A stretch of DNA of 64,000 nt, taken from contig CANKYU010000003.1 of the NCBI GenBank assembly GCA_947488295.1, forward strand, positions 496,001-560,000, given 5' to 3'. Positions 54,088 to 63,581 of the stretch are shown in pieces. A model generated the notes under the pieces. It was not told where the DNA came from, did no database searches, and saw only the letters and a list, made by a program, of their open reading frames with translations. The position numbers and the translations under genes are program-made. Every line of letters starts with the position of its first letter. The first letter of the stretch is position 1. The DNA is from an uncultured Anderseniella sp. (GTDB lineage Bacteria; Pseudomonadota; Alphaproteobacteria; Rhizobiales; Aestuariivirgaceae).

Positions 54088-54834
54088 CTATATCAGCGAT
54101 TTCAGCAGTCCCAGCACGGCAAGAAAGGCCAGCAGGCTGATCGCCATGCGCCGGAAATTCTCTGGTGCGGCCGACACGAATTTCCGTCCCCCCAGCCATA
54201 CCCCTGCACCCAGCAGGGGGATGCACATTGCTGCGGCGATGAAGGTATCGATCGATATGACACCGGCATAGCCCAGGATTGGCAACGCCACCAGGTCGAT
54301 CGCGCACAGGTAAAATATCATCGTGGCGCGGAATACCCGGGCAAGCAGGTTTTGCGCAGTCAGAAACAGGGCGACGGGCAAACCGCCTATTGCTGCCGCA
54401 TTGGCAAGTCCCGACACCATGCCCACACCCACCGTGCCGGCAGTACCGACTTTCGTGCGCAGGCTCCATCCGCCCAGCAACAGGGCGCACATGATCAGGA
54501 TCCAGACCGAAATGATCAGGCGGAGCAGGTCCGTGTCCAGTGAACTCAACAGGGCAATCGACACCGGCATGCCGATTGTCGCGCCAAGCAGCAGCCAGCC
54601 CAGCAGCGGCCTGTTGAAGTCTTTCAGTGCAGCCGGCGCCTGACCCGCCGTTGCCGCAATTTCCAGCAGCATGACCACCGGCACAAAGTTGAGCGGGTTG
54701 GTGACAAGGCCCGATGCCGAAACCACAAGTGCTGAAAACCCAAACCCCGAATATCCGCGAATATATGCCGCGCCGAGCACTGCCAGGGCCATCCAGGCAA
54801 GCGCCCACCCGGCAAGATCAAACGGGATCGACAT
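54088..54834 (-). CDS. TauE/SafE-family sulfite/anion exporter
   Basis: The 248-residue protein has eight or so membrane helices with the TauE/SafE pattern (YIRGYSGFGFSALVVSASGLV near the start; GLANAAAIGGLPVALFL in the second half). The first defined members export sulfite during taurine breakdown. It lies 3 bases after the ackA stop on the same strand and is convergent with pta. Together with a short Pta this recalls sulfoacetaldehyde pathways, although xsc is not in the window. Confidence 0.88.
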   Translation of the reverse strand: MSIPFDLAGWALAWMALAVLGAAYIRGYSGFGFSALVVSASGLVTNPLNFVPVVMLLEIAATAGQAPAALKDFNRPLLGWLLLGATIGMPVSIALLSSLDTDLLRLIISVWILIMCALLLGGWSLRTKVGTAGTVGVGMVSGLANAAAIGGLPVALFLTAQNLLARVFRATMIFYLCAIDLVALPILGYAGVISIDTFIAAAMCIPLLGAGVWLGGRKFVSAAPENFRRMAISLLAFLAVLGLLKSLI

Positions 54835-54837
54835 TGT

Positions 54838-56013
54838 CTATCCTTTCAGCATGCTCCGCACATGGCGCGCGATAGCCAGTTCTTCGTTGGCCGCGACGAT
54901 CCATACCGGGCATGTGGCACCCGGTTGCGAGATTTCCATCTCGCCTGCCACATTACGCTGATTTTCAACCTCCACACCCAGCCAGTTCAGATGATTGATA
55001 ATGCCAGCCCGCACAGGTGCTGCATTTTCCCCGACACCAGCGGTGAATACCAGCCCGTCCATGCCGCCAAGCGCCGTGATCAGCGAGCCTGCATGACGCG
55101 CTGCCCAGTAGCAGTAATAGTCTACCGCAGCATGTGCGCGCGGACTTTCACTGGCCAGCAGTTCCCGCATGTCGCCTGAGATGCCGGACAGGCCCAACAA
55201 TCCGCTCTGGCGATACAACAGGTCTTCAAGTTCATTGAGCCCGAGACCCTCATCGCGCATCAGGGCAATCAGAACCCCGGGATCCAGTGCACCGGAGCGG
55301 GTCGACATCACCAGGCCGTCGGCGGTGGAGTAGCCCATAGTAGTGGCAACCCCGATGCCGTCTCTTACGGCCACCATGCTGGCACCGGAACCGAGATGCG
55401 CAATCAACAGACGTTGCGGCAACGGCTTGCCGGTGAGACCGGGCAGGGCAGTGACGACATGCTCATAGTTCAGCCCGTGAAACCCGTATCGGTGATATCC
55501 CTTGTCATGGAATTTTTGCGGAATGGGGAGACGCACGTCGGTATCGGGTTGATCGGCATGAAACGCAGTGTCGAAGCACGCAACCTGCGGCAGGTCCGGC
55601 GCCAGTTGCCGCATTCGGCGAAGCGCGGCGATACCAAACGGCAGGTGCAAAGGGGCCTTGGACCGCAAGTCGTCCAGGTTGGCCAGCACACGGTCGTCGA
55701 CAATCACCGGACCGGTGTAAATGTCGCCGCCATGCACAATGCGATGTCCGCTGCCGGCCAGCGTTTCAGGACCGTTGCCATTGTCACGGAGCCAGCCCAG
55801 AACCGCATCCAGTGCCTTGGCGTGACCGGCATCTGCAGGCAGTTCGGGGCCTGAGCCCGGGTGCGCCGTGCCATCCGGCCATTTGGCAGAGAAAGCCGGC
55901 CTGCTGCCGAGGCCGTCGACTTGTCCGTGCAGGATTGCCTCAAGTTTGCTGCCGGAAAACACCGCGAACTTGAGCGATGAAGAGCCGGCATTGAGCACCA
56001 GAAAATTTTGCAT
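54838..56013 (-). CDS. ackA: Acetate kinase
   Basis: Acetate kinase interconverts acetyl phosphate plus ADP and acetate plus ATP. The 391-residue protein has the ASKHA motifs: LVLNAGSSSLKFAVF at the N-terminus, ACFDTAFHAD, RYGFHGLNYEHV, AHLGSGASMVAVRDG and GGMDGLVFTAGVGENAAPVR. It is probably co-transcribed with the TauE-type permease. Confidence 0.96.
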   Translation of the reverse strand: MQNFLVLNAGSSSLKFAVFSGSKLEAILHGQVDGLGSRPAFSAKWPDGTAHPGSGPELPADAGHAKALDAVLGWLRDNGNGPETLAGSGHRIVHGGDIYTGPVIVDDRVLANLDDLRSKAPLHLPFGIAALRRMRQLAPDLPQVACFDTAFHADQPDTDVRLPIPQKFHDKGYHRYGFHGLNYEHVVTALPGLTGKPLPQRLLIAHLGSGASMVAVRDGIGVATTMGYSTADGLVMSTRSGALDPGVLIALMRDEGLGLNELEDLLYRQSGLLGLSGISGDMRELLASESPRAHAAVDYYCYWAARHAGSLITALGGMDGLVFTAGVGENAAPVRAGIINHLNWLGVEVENQRNVAGEMEISQPGATCPVWIVAANEELAIARHVRSMLKG

Positions 56014-56099
56014 GTGCGCCAGTTGTACCTTTGTCTTGGAGGAAATACGTGATGATTGCAGAACGTCTTGCGTCGAGACTATGGCGTTTGATCTGTGTC

Positions 56100-56753
56100 T
56101 TACATGTCCGATCCGGTTTTTTCCGTGAATTTCTCACCCGTAAAAACACGCAACGGATTTCCGCGTTCGAGATTTTTGTGGAGCTGGTTTTGTGTGGATT
56201 GCGCGGTTGCCTGTTGCAGCGCCCGGCGGGCGGCGAGATGATCCCCCAGGCGTTCGACCGCGACCTGCTTGTTGCGGTGCTGTGACCGCTGATCGCGTGA
56301 AATCGCCGATATCCCGGTCGGAATGTGCGTGACGCGAACCGCACTGTCGGTTGTGTTTTGATGTTGCCCACCGGGGCCACCTGCTCGAAATTTTTCAAAC
56401 CTGAGGTCAGACGGCTGCAACTCGATCTCTTGATCAATATTCGACTCAATCCGGAAAATGCCGACGAACCAGTTTCTGCGCCGGTGGTGTGGTCGCACCG
56501 GGCTTCTGCAAATCCACTGGATTGTGCCGTGCCAGCGCCGGCAAAAATCAATCGCATGTTTTCCTGACAGCGATGCAACAGCAGAGGAGGGGCCGTGCCG
56601 ACGCCTGTCATCATGAACCGCAAATTCGCAATGCACCCCCCTTGAAGCAGCCTCTTTTTCCATGAGCTGCAATATGCGCGAGACTGCTATCCGGCATTCT
56701 TCCGGTCCATCACCACTGGTGATGAGCAAACGGGTTTTTTGCTCAGCTTTCAT
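56100..56753 (-). CDS. prfH: PrfH peptide-release-factor homologue
   Basis: The 217-residue protein has a class I release-factor catalytic domain with the GGQ motif ([16 protein letters not shown], near residue 128) that drives peptidyl-tRNA hydrolysis, but lacks the codon-recognition domain, as expected of PrfH. PrfH frees nascent peptide from ribosomes whose 16S decoding centre has been cut, so that RtcB can mend the RNA. The ATG at 56753 overlaps the rtcB stop (ATGA), which fixes the pair as one unit. Confidence 0.92.
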   Translation of the reverse strand: MKAEQKTRLLITSGDGPEECRIAVSRILQLMEKEAASRGVHCEFAVHDDRRRHGPSSAVASLSGKHAIDFCRRWHGTIQWICRSPVRPHHRRRNWFVGIFRIESNIDQEIELQPSDLRFEKFRAGGPGGQHQNTTDSAVRVTHIPTGISAISRDQRSQHRNKQVAVERLGDHLAARRALQQATAQSTQNQLHKNLERGNPLRVFTGEKFTEKTGSDM

Positions 56754-57946
56754 CGCTGCCGCCCCCGCTGCTGCAAGCGTGCCTGCCTCTGACGCCCGAC
56801 AGTCTGTTTTGCCGGGCTGGCATTCTTGAATGTAATCACCGGAGCCAGCGAAACAACACTGGCGGCAAGGCCTGCGGACACCAACTCATGCAGAACCTGT
56901 GATGAATCCTTGTAGGCCGACGCAGCCTCTTCGATCAGCATTTGCTTGTCCGCACACACAACGTGTCCGCCGAACGAATTGCGGGCCAGTTTTTCACGTT
57001 CAGACCTGGTGCCGCCAACTCTGCCCGGCATCGAGCGACGGTCGTACTTGCGGCCTGCGCCGTGGGATATTGATGAATATGCCGACGCGGTATTGTGTGC
57101 CGGCTTGAGCAGATAACTGAGGCTGTCGCGAGACCCCGCCAGCGGCACAAGGGGAATATCGGCTTTTGCCGCTCCCTTGCGGTGCAGATAATGATCATCA
57201 TGAGTTTCAATGAGGTTGTGGGGGGAGTCAGCAACCAGACGCAGGCCTGTCCTCAGGGCTGACGCGGCACGCTCGGCGATCACCTGACGGTTAAGCCTGG
57301 CCCAGATCACTGCTTCATCATGTTGCTCAAGGTAGACGCGGGCTGCACTGGAACCGGCGACAAGACCTTCCTGCAGGCTGTTCTGAACACGGGAAAAAAT
57401 GTCGTTGCCGAACGAGCGGGATCCGGAGTGCACCAGCAGCAACAAATCGTTCTTTGAGAGCCCGATCACCTGTGCGGATGTCTCATCAGAAATTTCGGCA
57501 ATGCTTTGCACTTCGCAGAAATGATTCCCGCCGCCGATCGACCCAAGCGTCATCGGATGCAGGTCGCCAGCCAGGCCCGCCGACCGCAGGCGATCGCCGG
57601 CATCGCCGGTCCATAACCCGTCCACGGCCCGCAACCTCTCGGTAGCCTTGCTCAGGTTGAGCTTTCGCCTGGGCATGTCCAGAGCGAACAATGACATGCC
57701 GCAGCCGATATCATTGCCCACCAGTTGCGGGTAGATCCGGTCGCAAAGCACCGCGCACCCGACAGGTCCGTATTTGCCCGGATGCAGATCGGGGAACGCT
57801 TTCACGCCCGCAACACCGGGAAGACTTGCAAGCTGTGCAAGCTGAGCATTTGCCGTGCTGTCTATCCAGGTCTTGTCAGAGTAGTATGTGTCGACTGAGG
57901 CCGCGACAGGTTTTGCCCGCGCGTCCTCGATAGGAAGATTGCCCAT
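56750..57946 (-). CDS. rtcB: RtcB-family RNA ligase (RtcB2 type)
   Basis: RtcB joins 2',3'-cyclic phosphate or 3'-phosphate ends to 5'-OH ends with GTP. The 398-residue protein has the Mn/GTP-binding motifs: [32 protein letters not shown] and [11 protein letters not shown] with the guanylylated His. It is shorter than the E. coli RtcB (about 408) and groups by context with RtcB2. AAGGA is eight bases upstream of the ATG at 57946. No rtcR, rtcA or archease gene is adjacent. Confidence 0.93.
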   Translation of the reverse strand: MGNLPIEDARAKPVAASVDTYYSDKTWIDSTANAQLAQLASLPGVAGVKAFPDLHPGKYGPVGCAVLCDRIYPQLVGNDIGCGMSLFALDMPRRKLNLSKATERLRAVDGLWTGDAGDRLRSAGLAGDLHPMTLGSIGGGNHFCEVQSIAEISDETSAQVIGLSKNDLLLLVHSGSRSFGNDIFSRVQNSLQEGLVAGSSAARVYLEQHDEAVIWARLNRQVIAERAASALRTGLRLVADSPHNLIETHDDHYLHRKGAAKADIPLVPLAGSRDSLSYLLKPAHNTASAYSSISHGAGRKYDRRSMPGRVGGTRSEREKLARNSFGGHVVCADKQMLIEEAASAYKDSSQVLHELVSAGLAASVVSLAPVITFKNASPAKQTVGRQRQARLQQRGRQR

Positions 57947-58336
57947 TGGGAAATCCTTTTTTGAATACGAACTAGCTTCAGGCCAAAACTTGGTGCTTTG
58001 TCCTGCTGTGCCAGGGTTTGCCGCGACGGCGGTCTATCCCCGGTTTGCTGCCCATACGGGCGCGCGGTTCATGCTGGTCATGTCCTTGTGTCCCTTTCAA
58101 AAAAGCACTTGTCGAAGCCCGGTTACATATAGCCTTGCTCCCGGAAGTTCAAGTCACCGACCTGGCTCGACACCAGATTTCCCTACTGCCTGCTGAAAAG
58201 TCCCGGCCACAGACTTGATGGTTTCTGGCATACAGCCTGTTTGTCCATCACCAATTGCCATTGTGTGACGGGCGCGACCCGTCATGAAGGACATCCGGTG
58301 ATGCGCGCCGTTTATGCTGCAATTTGGTTTACTGCT
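57947..58336. other. Intergenic region upstream of rtcB
   Basis: 390 bases without a convincing gene. The minus-strand promoter of rtcB must be near 57960-58050. A perfect hairpin TGACGGG (58266-58272) / CCCGTCA (58278-58284) with a CGCGA loop lies 55 bases after the DnaQ-CBS gene stop and may be its terminator, though no T-run follows. A short AAAAAA run occurs near 58100. Nothing else is seen. Confidence 0.45.
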
Positions 58337-60460
58337 TCACCCATAGGCCGGAATGCCAAGCAAATCGCGAACCTTCGGCACCTGATCAATGGCCCAACGC
58401 ACCTGTTGTGTGTCATGTCCCTTCATCTGGGAAGGATCAATGCTGTTGCCGAGCTTCAAGCCCGCTTCTATGTCCCGCAATTGCTGACGCAGAATTGCAG
58501 ACAGCAGTATCTTGTCGGCTTCAATCAGATCGTCAATGACATGGGCGGCCTCAATACCGGCGTCGCGCACTGCTTCGAAGCGTCCGGGTGTGGAGGGCTC
58601 GGAAACACCATGTCGCAGAGCCAAAACCCGTGCCGCGGAAAACAATGGCATTAACCCGGCCCGCTTCAGATCCACCCGACCGTCCGTGAGCTTCCATTTG
58701 CCGAACCAGCCCACCGGAGAGGCAAATTCTCCTGCCCGCATCTGCATGGCGTTCAAAAACCCGTGCGCACTTTGAGCGGCAGTTAATGCATCCCTGCGCA
58801 AGCTTTCTGCCAGGACCTCGTCACCGTGCACAGCTTTGGCATCAAAGAAGATGTCGGCGTTGAGAATGTCTTCGGGCCGTGATTTCGACAGCCATTGCGA
58901 TACCACATCACGCCAGTGGATGGCGTCCATGCGCCACTCGCTGCTGGATGCCATAATGCCACCCTTGCAATGGCTGACTCCAGCATCGTTGAGCGTATTG
59001 GCCACGATAGTTCCCAATTCGGCAAACCACAGATCTGCCTTGTCGCCGGGATCGCCCTTGGCAAACACTATGGCATTGTCCTGGTCCATAGCGAGCAGGC
59101 TCTCACCACGGCCGCCGGATCCCAGAACAAACATCGCATAAGGTTGCGGTGGGGAACCCTTGCCCCGCAATTCCATTGTCGCTTCTGCCAGCGCACATGC
59201 CCGCTGGGTAAGAGAGCGCAATTCCCTCGATATGACTGCCGCGATATCGCGCGGATCAACGTCTTCCGACACCAGCGCGCGAACCACTGTTGTCAGGCGG
59301 GCCCAGACCTTGCCGAGCTCGTCGGTACTGGTTGCCGTATCAATATCGTTACCCAGCGCCACCGCTGTGTCGGCACGCTGTTTGAGCAGGTCCCGGGCGC
59401 TCAACGCGCCGACCAGCTTTCCGTCCGTGCCGGTTACGCCGAGATGGCGAAACCCGCGGCGCGCCATGACGGAAATGGCCCGGTAGACGAACTCATCGGC
59501 TGCAATGGTGACCAGGGGAAAGGCCGCAATTCTGCTCACCGGCATATCCAGCGCCTTTGTGCCGTCGGCCTCGATGGCGCGCAACATGTCGCGCTCGGTC
59601 AAGATGCCAGTTTCATCGGACCCTCTGCGGTGGTTCACAAAAACTGAACTGACCTGCTGGCGCAATGTCAGGGTCAGTGCGTCCGACATTGTTGTCGTGC
59701 CGGAAACGCTCACAGGCGGCGAGTGCATGATGTCGCGGGCCCGATGCCGGTATGGAAAGCTGTCAATGCGGGCATATTCGGTAACGTCCGATGGTGCGAT
59801 GCGGCCGGGAGCCACCACATCGTGCCATCCCGCGTGTGCTTCGCCATGGCGGCGTGAAGCGCGCTCCAGGCAGGCGCGTTCGGCTTGCGCCAGGGTGAGG
59901 ATGCCGCATTGTTTCAACTTCGGCAGCAATGCCTGGAATACGTCGAGGGTCACAATGGCGTCACCCAGCGCGCGATGCCGATCCGTTACCGGCACGCCAA
60001 GCCACGCCGCGGCAGTGTCCAGGGATTGTTCCGGCAGGTCGTCTGCGACCAGTTCGACAAGATGCCGGACATCCAGGCTTCTTGGCGCGCTCCAGCGCAG
60101 GCCGTGACGCAGGTGTTCTGCTTTCAGTATGGCAAGGTCAAATCCGATCGAATATCCGATCATGATCGCATTTCCGGTCCATCGCGAAAATTCCGGTATC
60201 ACATCCGCAATACCATCTGCGTCTGCCACGTCTGCATCGGTTATGGTGTGAATGGCAGTGGATGGAGCCGGGATTGCAATGCCGGGATTGACCAGCACCT
60301 GAAATGCACTGTCAGGTTCGGCACGCCCGTCAGTGATGCGGACCGCAGCAATTTCAACAATCCGATCGGACGACGTACTGAGACCGGTGGTCTCGGTATC
60401 CATGACCACTGCCGGTACCAGGCCCAGCGGCAGAGCGGAAAGGCCGGTTCTTTCAACCAT
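58337..60460 (-). CDS. Fusion: DnaQ-type 3'-5' exonuclease, CBS pair, DUF294 nucleotidyltransferase
   Basis: The 707-residue protein joins three modules. Residues 15-185 are a DEDDh exonuclease: DTETTG (21-26), GYSIGFDLAIL and HRALGDA. Residues about 235-360 are a CBS-domain pair (ARDIMHSPPVSVSG..., VSRIAAFPLVTIAADEF...) able to bind adenosine nucleotides. Residues about 400-707 are a DUF294 nucleotidyltransferase with GSGGRGESLLAMDQDNAIVF, similar to the GlnD catalytic region, and a DUF294 C-terminal domain. In many proteobacteria separate exonuclease and CBS-DUF294 genes lie beside acetate symporter genes, as here. ATG 60460 starts 5 bases after the upstream gene stop. Confidence 0.9.
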   Translation of the reverse strand: MVERTGLSALPLGLVPAVVMDTETTGLSTSSDRIVEIAAVRITDGRAEPDSAFQVLVNPGIAIPAPSTAIHTITDADVADADGIADVIPEFSRWTGNAIMIGYSIGFDLAILKAEHLRHGLRWSAPRSLDVRHLVELVADDLPEQSLDTAAAWLGVPVTDRHRALGDAIVTLDVFQALLPKLKQCGILTLAQAERACLERASRRHGEAHAGWHDVVAPGRIAPSDVTEYARIDSFPYRHRARDIMHSPPVSVSGTTTMSDALTLTLRQQVSSVFVNHRRGSDETGILTERDMLRAIEADGTKALDMPVSRIAAFPLVTIAADEFVYRAISVMARRGFRHLGVTGTDGKLVGALSARDLLKQRADTAVALGNDIDTATSTDELGKVWARLTTVVRALVSEDVDPRDIAAVISRELRSLTQRACALAEATMELRGKGSPPQPYAMFVLGSGGRGESLLAMDQDNAIVFAKGDPGDKADLWFAELGTIVANTLNDAGVSHCKGGIMASSSEWRMDAIHWRDVVSQWLSKSRPEDILNADIFFDAKAVHGDEVLAESLRRDALTAAQSAHGFLNAMQMRAGEFASPVGWFGKWKLTDGRVDLKRAGLMPLFSAARVLALRHGVSEPSTPGRFEAVRDAGIEAAHVIDDLIEADKILLSAILRQQLRDIEAGLKLGNSIDPSQMKGHDTQQVRWAIDQVPKVRDLLGIPAYG

Positions 60461-60465
60461 GAAAC

Positions 60466-61146
60466 TCAAGGTTTCATCCTGCCGGTCCGGGGATTGTTTT
60501 CGTTGACCTCGCGTGCAATCGCGTCTGCGTCGAGGCGCCTGGAAAGTTGCTCGCGGATATCCACCCATGCGAACTTCAGGGAATTTTCAACAATCTCTGC
60601 ATCGAATTTCTTGTACCTGTCCGCAATGGGAGCCCATCGCAAGAGTGCTGCCGGAGATCGGGTGAAGTTTGCCGGCAGCAAGGCGCCGAAACTCCAGTCG
60701 GTTCCCTTCAGCCGGCGGTCAAACTCAGATATTGCCTGCTCCTGGTCAAAACCTTCGGTCGCCTCGTCTTGGTTTTTTTGAAGTCCCGACACAAAAATTT
60801 CGTGCGCAATGTCTGCCTTGACCTTGTCCGGTGCATCGGAGCCTGTTAGCGCATGGGCCACGGCGTGAATGGTCAGGTCGGACAGGCTGGCTGCAAATAC
60901 CTGCATTGATGCTGTGGCGATTGAGGTCCTGAACACCTCGTCTTCAAACATCGACGGCCAGCGGGTGCCGATACGCTCTTTCAGATAGCCATAGAGCTTT
61001 TTCTGGGAGACAAAGGCGGCCCGGCCGGCAACGAATTCCTCCAGCCTGTCGATATTGTCGAGTGGAAACGAATCGCTCCGGAACGCCAATCTGGAGCCGA
61101 TCAATCGCGACAATGCTGTTATTCTGTCCAACAGTGCGTTGTTCAA
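60466..61146 (-). CDS. Conserved protein of unknown function beside the exonuclease-CBS fusion
   Basis: The 226-residue product is mostly helical and hydrophilic with no signal peptide or membrane segment. Visible features are LDRITALSRLIGSRLAFRSDSFPLDNIDRLEEFV at the front, YGYLKERIGTRWPSMFED in the middle and ADIAHEIFVSGLQKNQDEATEGFDQEQAI later. I cannot assign a function. It is co-transcribed with the fusion gene (gap 5 bases) and divergent from the symporter operon, so it probably serves acetate-transport control. Confidence 0.8.
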   Translation of the reverse strand: MNNALLDRITALSRLIGSRLAFRSDSFPLDNIDRLEEFVAGRAAFVSQKKLYGYLKERIGTRWPSMFEDEVFRTSIATASMQVFAASLSDLTIHAVAHALTGSDAPDKVKADIAHEIFVSGLQKNQDEATEGFDQEQAISEFDRRLKGTDWSFGALLPANFTRSPAALLRWAPIADRYKKFDAEIVENSLKFAWVDIREQLSRRLDADAIAREVNENNPRTGRMKP

Positions 61147-61375
61147 TTTCCCAGAATCCTTCTCAGAATTCAGTCAGTTAGCGGCAAAAACTCAACCTGA
61201 TACGGAACATTACCGTGTGTTAAACCTTTGTTTACGTTGTCTCGGCCTCAAATAAATGCGCTAATTTGCAGCGTACGCGATAAATCAACGCGAACTGGTG
61301 AGGGGTCACATTCAGTTCAGGCGATTTTACGCCGCCGCCCCAATCCAAACAACACTAAGCGATCAGGTTTCGATT

Positions 61376-61394
61376 CTTGATTGTTTCGATCAAG
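61376..61394. promoter_or_regulatory. Inverted repeat upstream of the symporter operon
   Basis: CTTGAT (61376-61381) and ATCAAG (61389-61394) are perfect 6-bp arms with a 7-nt spacer, 29 bases before the DUF4212 start. A candidate operator for the acetate-symporter operon. Confidence 0.4.
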
Positions 61395-61422
61395 GATCAT
61401 CCTGGTCCAGGAGGAAGCAATT

Positions 61423-61683
61423 ATGTCTGACGAAAACGCACAAGGCGCGCTGCGACACTGGGAGAAGACGCGAACGCTCACCATTATCGTTTTGGTGGTC
61501 TGGGTTGTCTTTGCCTTCATAGTGCCGTGGAACGCGAAGGCCCTGAACGGGATGTCGTTCATGGGTTTTCCACTTGGATATTATTTTTGCGTGCAAGGTT
61601 CATTGGCGATTTTTGTGGCCCTGATCTGGATCCAAAACTGGAGACAGGACCAAATCGACGATGAACTTGGCGTCGAAGAGTAG
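61423..61683 (+). CDS. DUF4212 small subunit of sodium/solute symporter
   Basis: The 86-residue protein has two membrane helices (LTIIVLVVWVVFAFIVPW and YYFCVQGSLAIFVALIWI) with the motif PLGYYFCVQGS between, typical of DUF4212 proteins that always precede an SSS-family acetate symporter gene. ATG 61423 has AGGAGG at good spacing. The symporter gene starts 12 bases downstream. Confidence 0.93.
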   Translation: MSDENAQGALRHWEKTRTLTIIVLVVWVVFAFIVPWNAKALNGMSFMGFPLGYYFCVQGSLAIFVALIWIQNWRQDQIDDELGVEE

Positions 61684-61695
61684 GGGAGAGGAACA

Positions 61696-63501
61696 ATGCA
61701 AGGCAAATTTACTGACAACCTTGGCAAAGTGTATGGAGTGTACACGCTCGGGTTCCTCGGGTTTTTCGCCATCATGGCAATCTTTGAGCAGCTCGGTGCA
61801 AGTGCCCGCCTCATCGGCGTTATGTTCCTGCTGTTCACCATCGCCATCTACGCGCTGATTGGCTGGCTGTCACGCACCACACAGGTGGAAGAATATTATG
61901 TGGCAGGCCGGGAAGTGCCGGCACTGTATAATGGCATGGCGACCGCAGCGGACTGGATGTCCGGTGCCTCGTTCGTGGCGCTGGCAGGCGGCATCTACTT
62001 CGGCGGGTATCCTTACCTGGGCTTTGTTGTCGGCTGGACCGGCGGCTATGTTCTGGTGAACTCGCTGATGGCGCCTTACCTGCGCAAGTTCGGCTGTTAC
62101 ACGGTGCCGGACTTTATCGGAACGCGTTATGGCGGCAACACCGCCCGCTTCTGCGCGGTCGTTATCCTCGTGGTGGCCTCGTTCACCTATGTGACAGCGC
62201 AGATCAACGCCACCGGCACCATCGCCGCGCGCGCTCTCGGCATTCCGTTCGAGGTTGGTGTGTGGTTCGGTATCGCCGGTATTTTGGTGTGCTCGATGCT
62301 GGGTGGCATGCGCGGGGTGACCTGGACCCAGGTGGCACAATATATCGTGCTGATCATTGCCTATCTGGTACCTGTGATCTGGATGTCCAACGTGCAGGGC
62401 TTTGGCCTGATCCCGCAATTCGGCTACGGTGACGCAGTCCAGCGAATTGCCGAACTGGAAACCACGCTTGGTGTCGGCACGGCTCCAACCGAGTCGTTTC
62501 CCGGCCTGAAAGCACTCACCACGCTGCATAACTCACCACAAGGCGGTTATGATTCGTGGCGGTTCTTCACGCTGGCTCTGTGCATGATGGCCGGTACGGC
62601 ATCTCTGCCGCACATCCTGATGCGCTACTTTACGACACCGTCGGTGCGTGCCGCCCGCAGGTCGGTTGGCTGGTCACTGTTGTTCATCTTCCTGCTCTAC
62701 TTCACAGCACCGGCTCTGGCCACGCTGACCAAGTTGCAGCTTCTTGACCCGCAACTGGCAACCAGCATCATCGGCAAGTCAATCGCTGACGTGAACAATC
62801 TGGAGTGGATCAAGAACTGGGATGCCGTTGGCATGCTCAAGGTCACCGATGGCAATGGTGATGGTATTCTGCAGATCAACGAGTTCTTCATGCGAAGCGG
62901 CATCGTTGTTCTGGCAACACCTGAAATCGCCGGCCTGCCTTATGTGATCTCCGGACTGGTCGCCGCTGGCGGCATGGCGGCTGCCATGTCCACCGCCGAC
63001 GGCCTGCTGCTGGCGATCGCCAACGCCCTGTCACATGATCTGTACTACAAGATCATCGATCCGAAGGCAGACACCAAAAAGCGTCTGATGGCGGCTCGTG
63101 CCTTGCTGGTGTTGATCGGTGTGGCCGGCGCTTTGGTGGCATCGCTGAAGCTGACCGGGATTCTTGGCGCGGTGGCTTGGGCGTTCTGTTTTGCCTGTTC
63201 CGGCCTGTTCTTCCCGCTTGTGCTGGGAGTGTGGTGGAAACGGGCGAACCGGCAAGGTGCCATTGCCGGCATGGTGCTCGGTTTCCTGTCGGGAGCGCTG
63301 TACCTGATCTACATCCAGAACGGTGGTGGCCAGATTGCCGGTCTTGACGGCTTGCGGTTCGGCATCATCGGCATGCCGGTCAGCCTGATTGCCATGGTTG
63401 TCGTGTCGCTGATGACACCTGAACCCAGCAAGGAGATCCAGGACATGGTGGATCAGACACGGTTGCCGGGAGGCAAGACCGTGCTTGAGGGCGTCAAATA
63501 G
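61696..63501 (+). CDS. Sodium/acetate-type symporter of the SSS family (ActP-like)
   Basis: The 601-residue protein has about 13 membrane helices and the SSS signature, for example VEEYYVAGREVPALYNGMATAADWMSGASFVALAGG near the front and ATSLPHILMRYFTTPSVRAARRS-type segments later (TASLPHILMRYFTTP). The closest group is the cation-acetate symporters that come with a DUF4212 partner. It probably imports acetate or a similar monocarboxylate; a CBS-DUF294 sensor lies divergent. A clear terminator follows. Confidence 0.93.
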   Translation: MQGKFTDNLGKVYGVYTLGFLGFFAIMAIFEQLGASARLIGVMFLLFTIAIYALIGWLSRTTQVEEYYVAGREVPALYNGMATAADWMSGASFVALAGGIYFGGYPYLGFVVGWTGGYVLVNSLMAPYLRKFGCYTVPDFIGTRYGGNTARFCAVVILVVASFTYVTAQINATGTIAARALGIPFEVGVWFGIAGILVCSMLGGMRGVTWTQVAQYIVLIIAYLVPVIWMSNVQGFGLIPQFGYGDAVQRIAELETTLGVGTAPTESFPGLKALTTLHNSPQGGYDSWRFFTLALCMMAGTASLPHILMRYFTTPSVRAARRSVGWSLLFIFLLYFTAPALATLTKLQLLDPQLATSIIGKSIADVNNLEWIKNWDAVGMLKVTDGNGDGILQINEFFMRSGIVVLATPEIAGLPYVISGLVAAGGMAAAMSTADGLLLAIANALSHDLYYKIIDPKADTKKRLMAARALLVLIGVAGALVASLKLTGILGAVAWAFCFACSGLFFPLVLGVWWKRANRQGAIAGMVLGFLSGALYLIYIQNGGGQIAGLDGLRFGIIGMPVSLIAMVVVSLMTPEPSKEIQDMVDQTRLPGGKTVLEGVK

Positions 63502-63522
63502 CGCTTCGACCGCAGCATTGAG

Positions 63523-63551
63523 AGGCGGGACTGGAACAGTCCCGCCTTTTT
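63523..63551 (+). terminator. Rho-independent terminator after the symporter gene
   Basis: AGGCGGGACT (63523-63532) and AGTCCCGCCT (63538-63547) are perfect 10-bp arms around GGAAC, followed by TTTT. It ends the DUF4212-symporter operon. Confidence 0.92.
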
Positions 63552-63581
63552 CACGTGTCTTGAAAAGGTAGTTTGGCTTGC

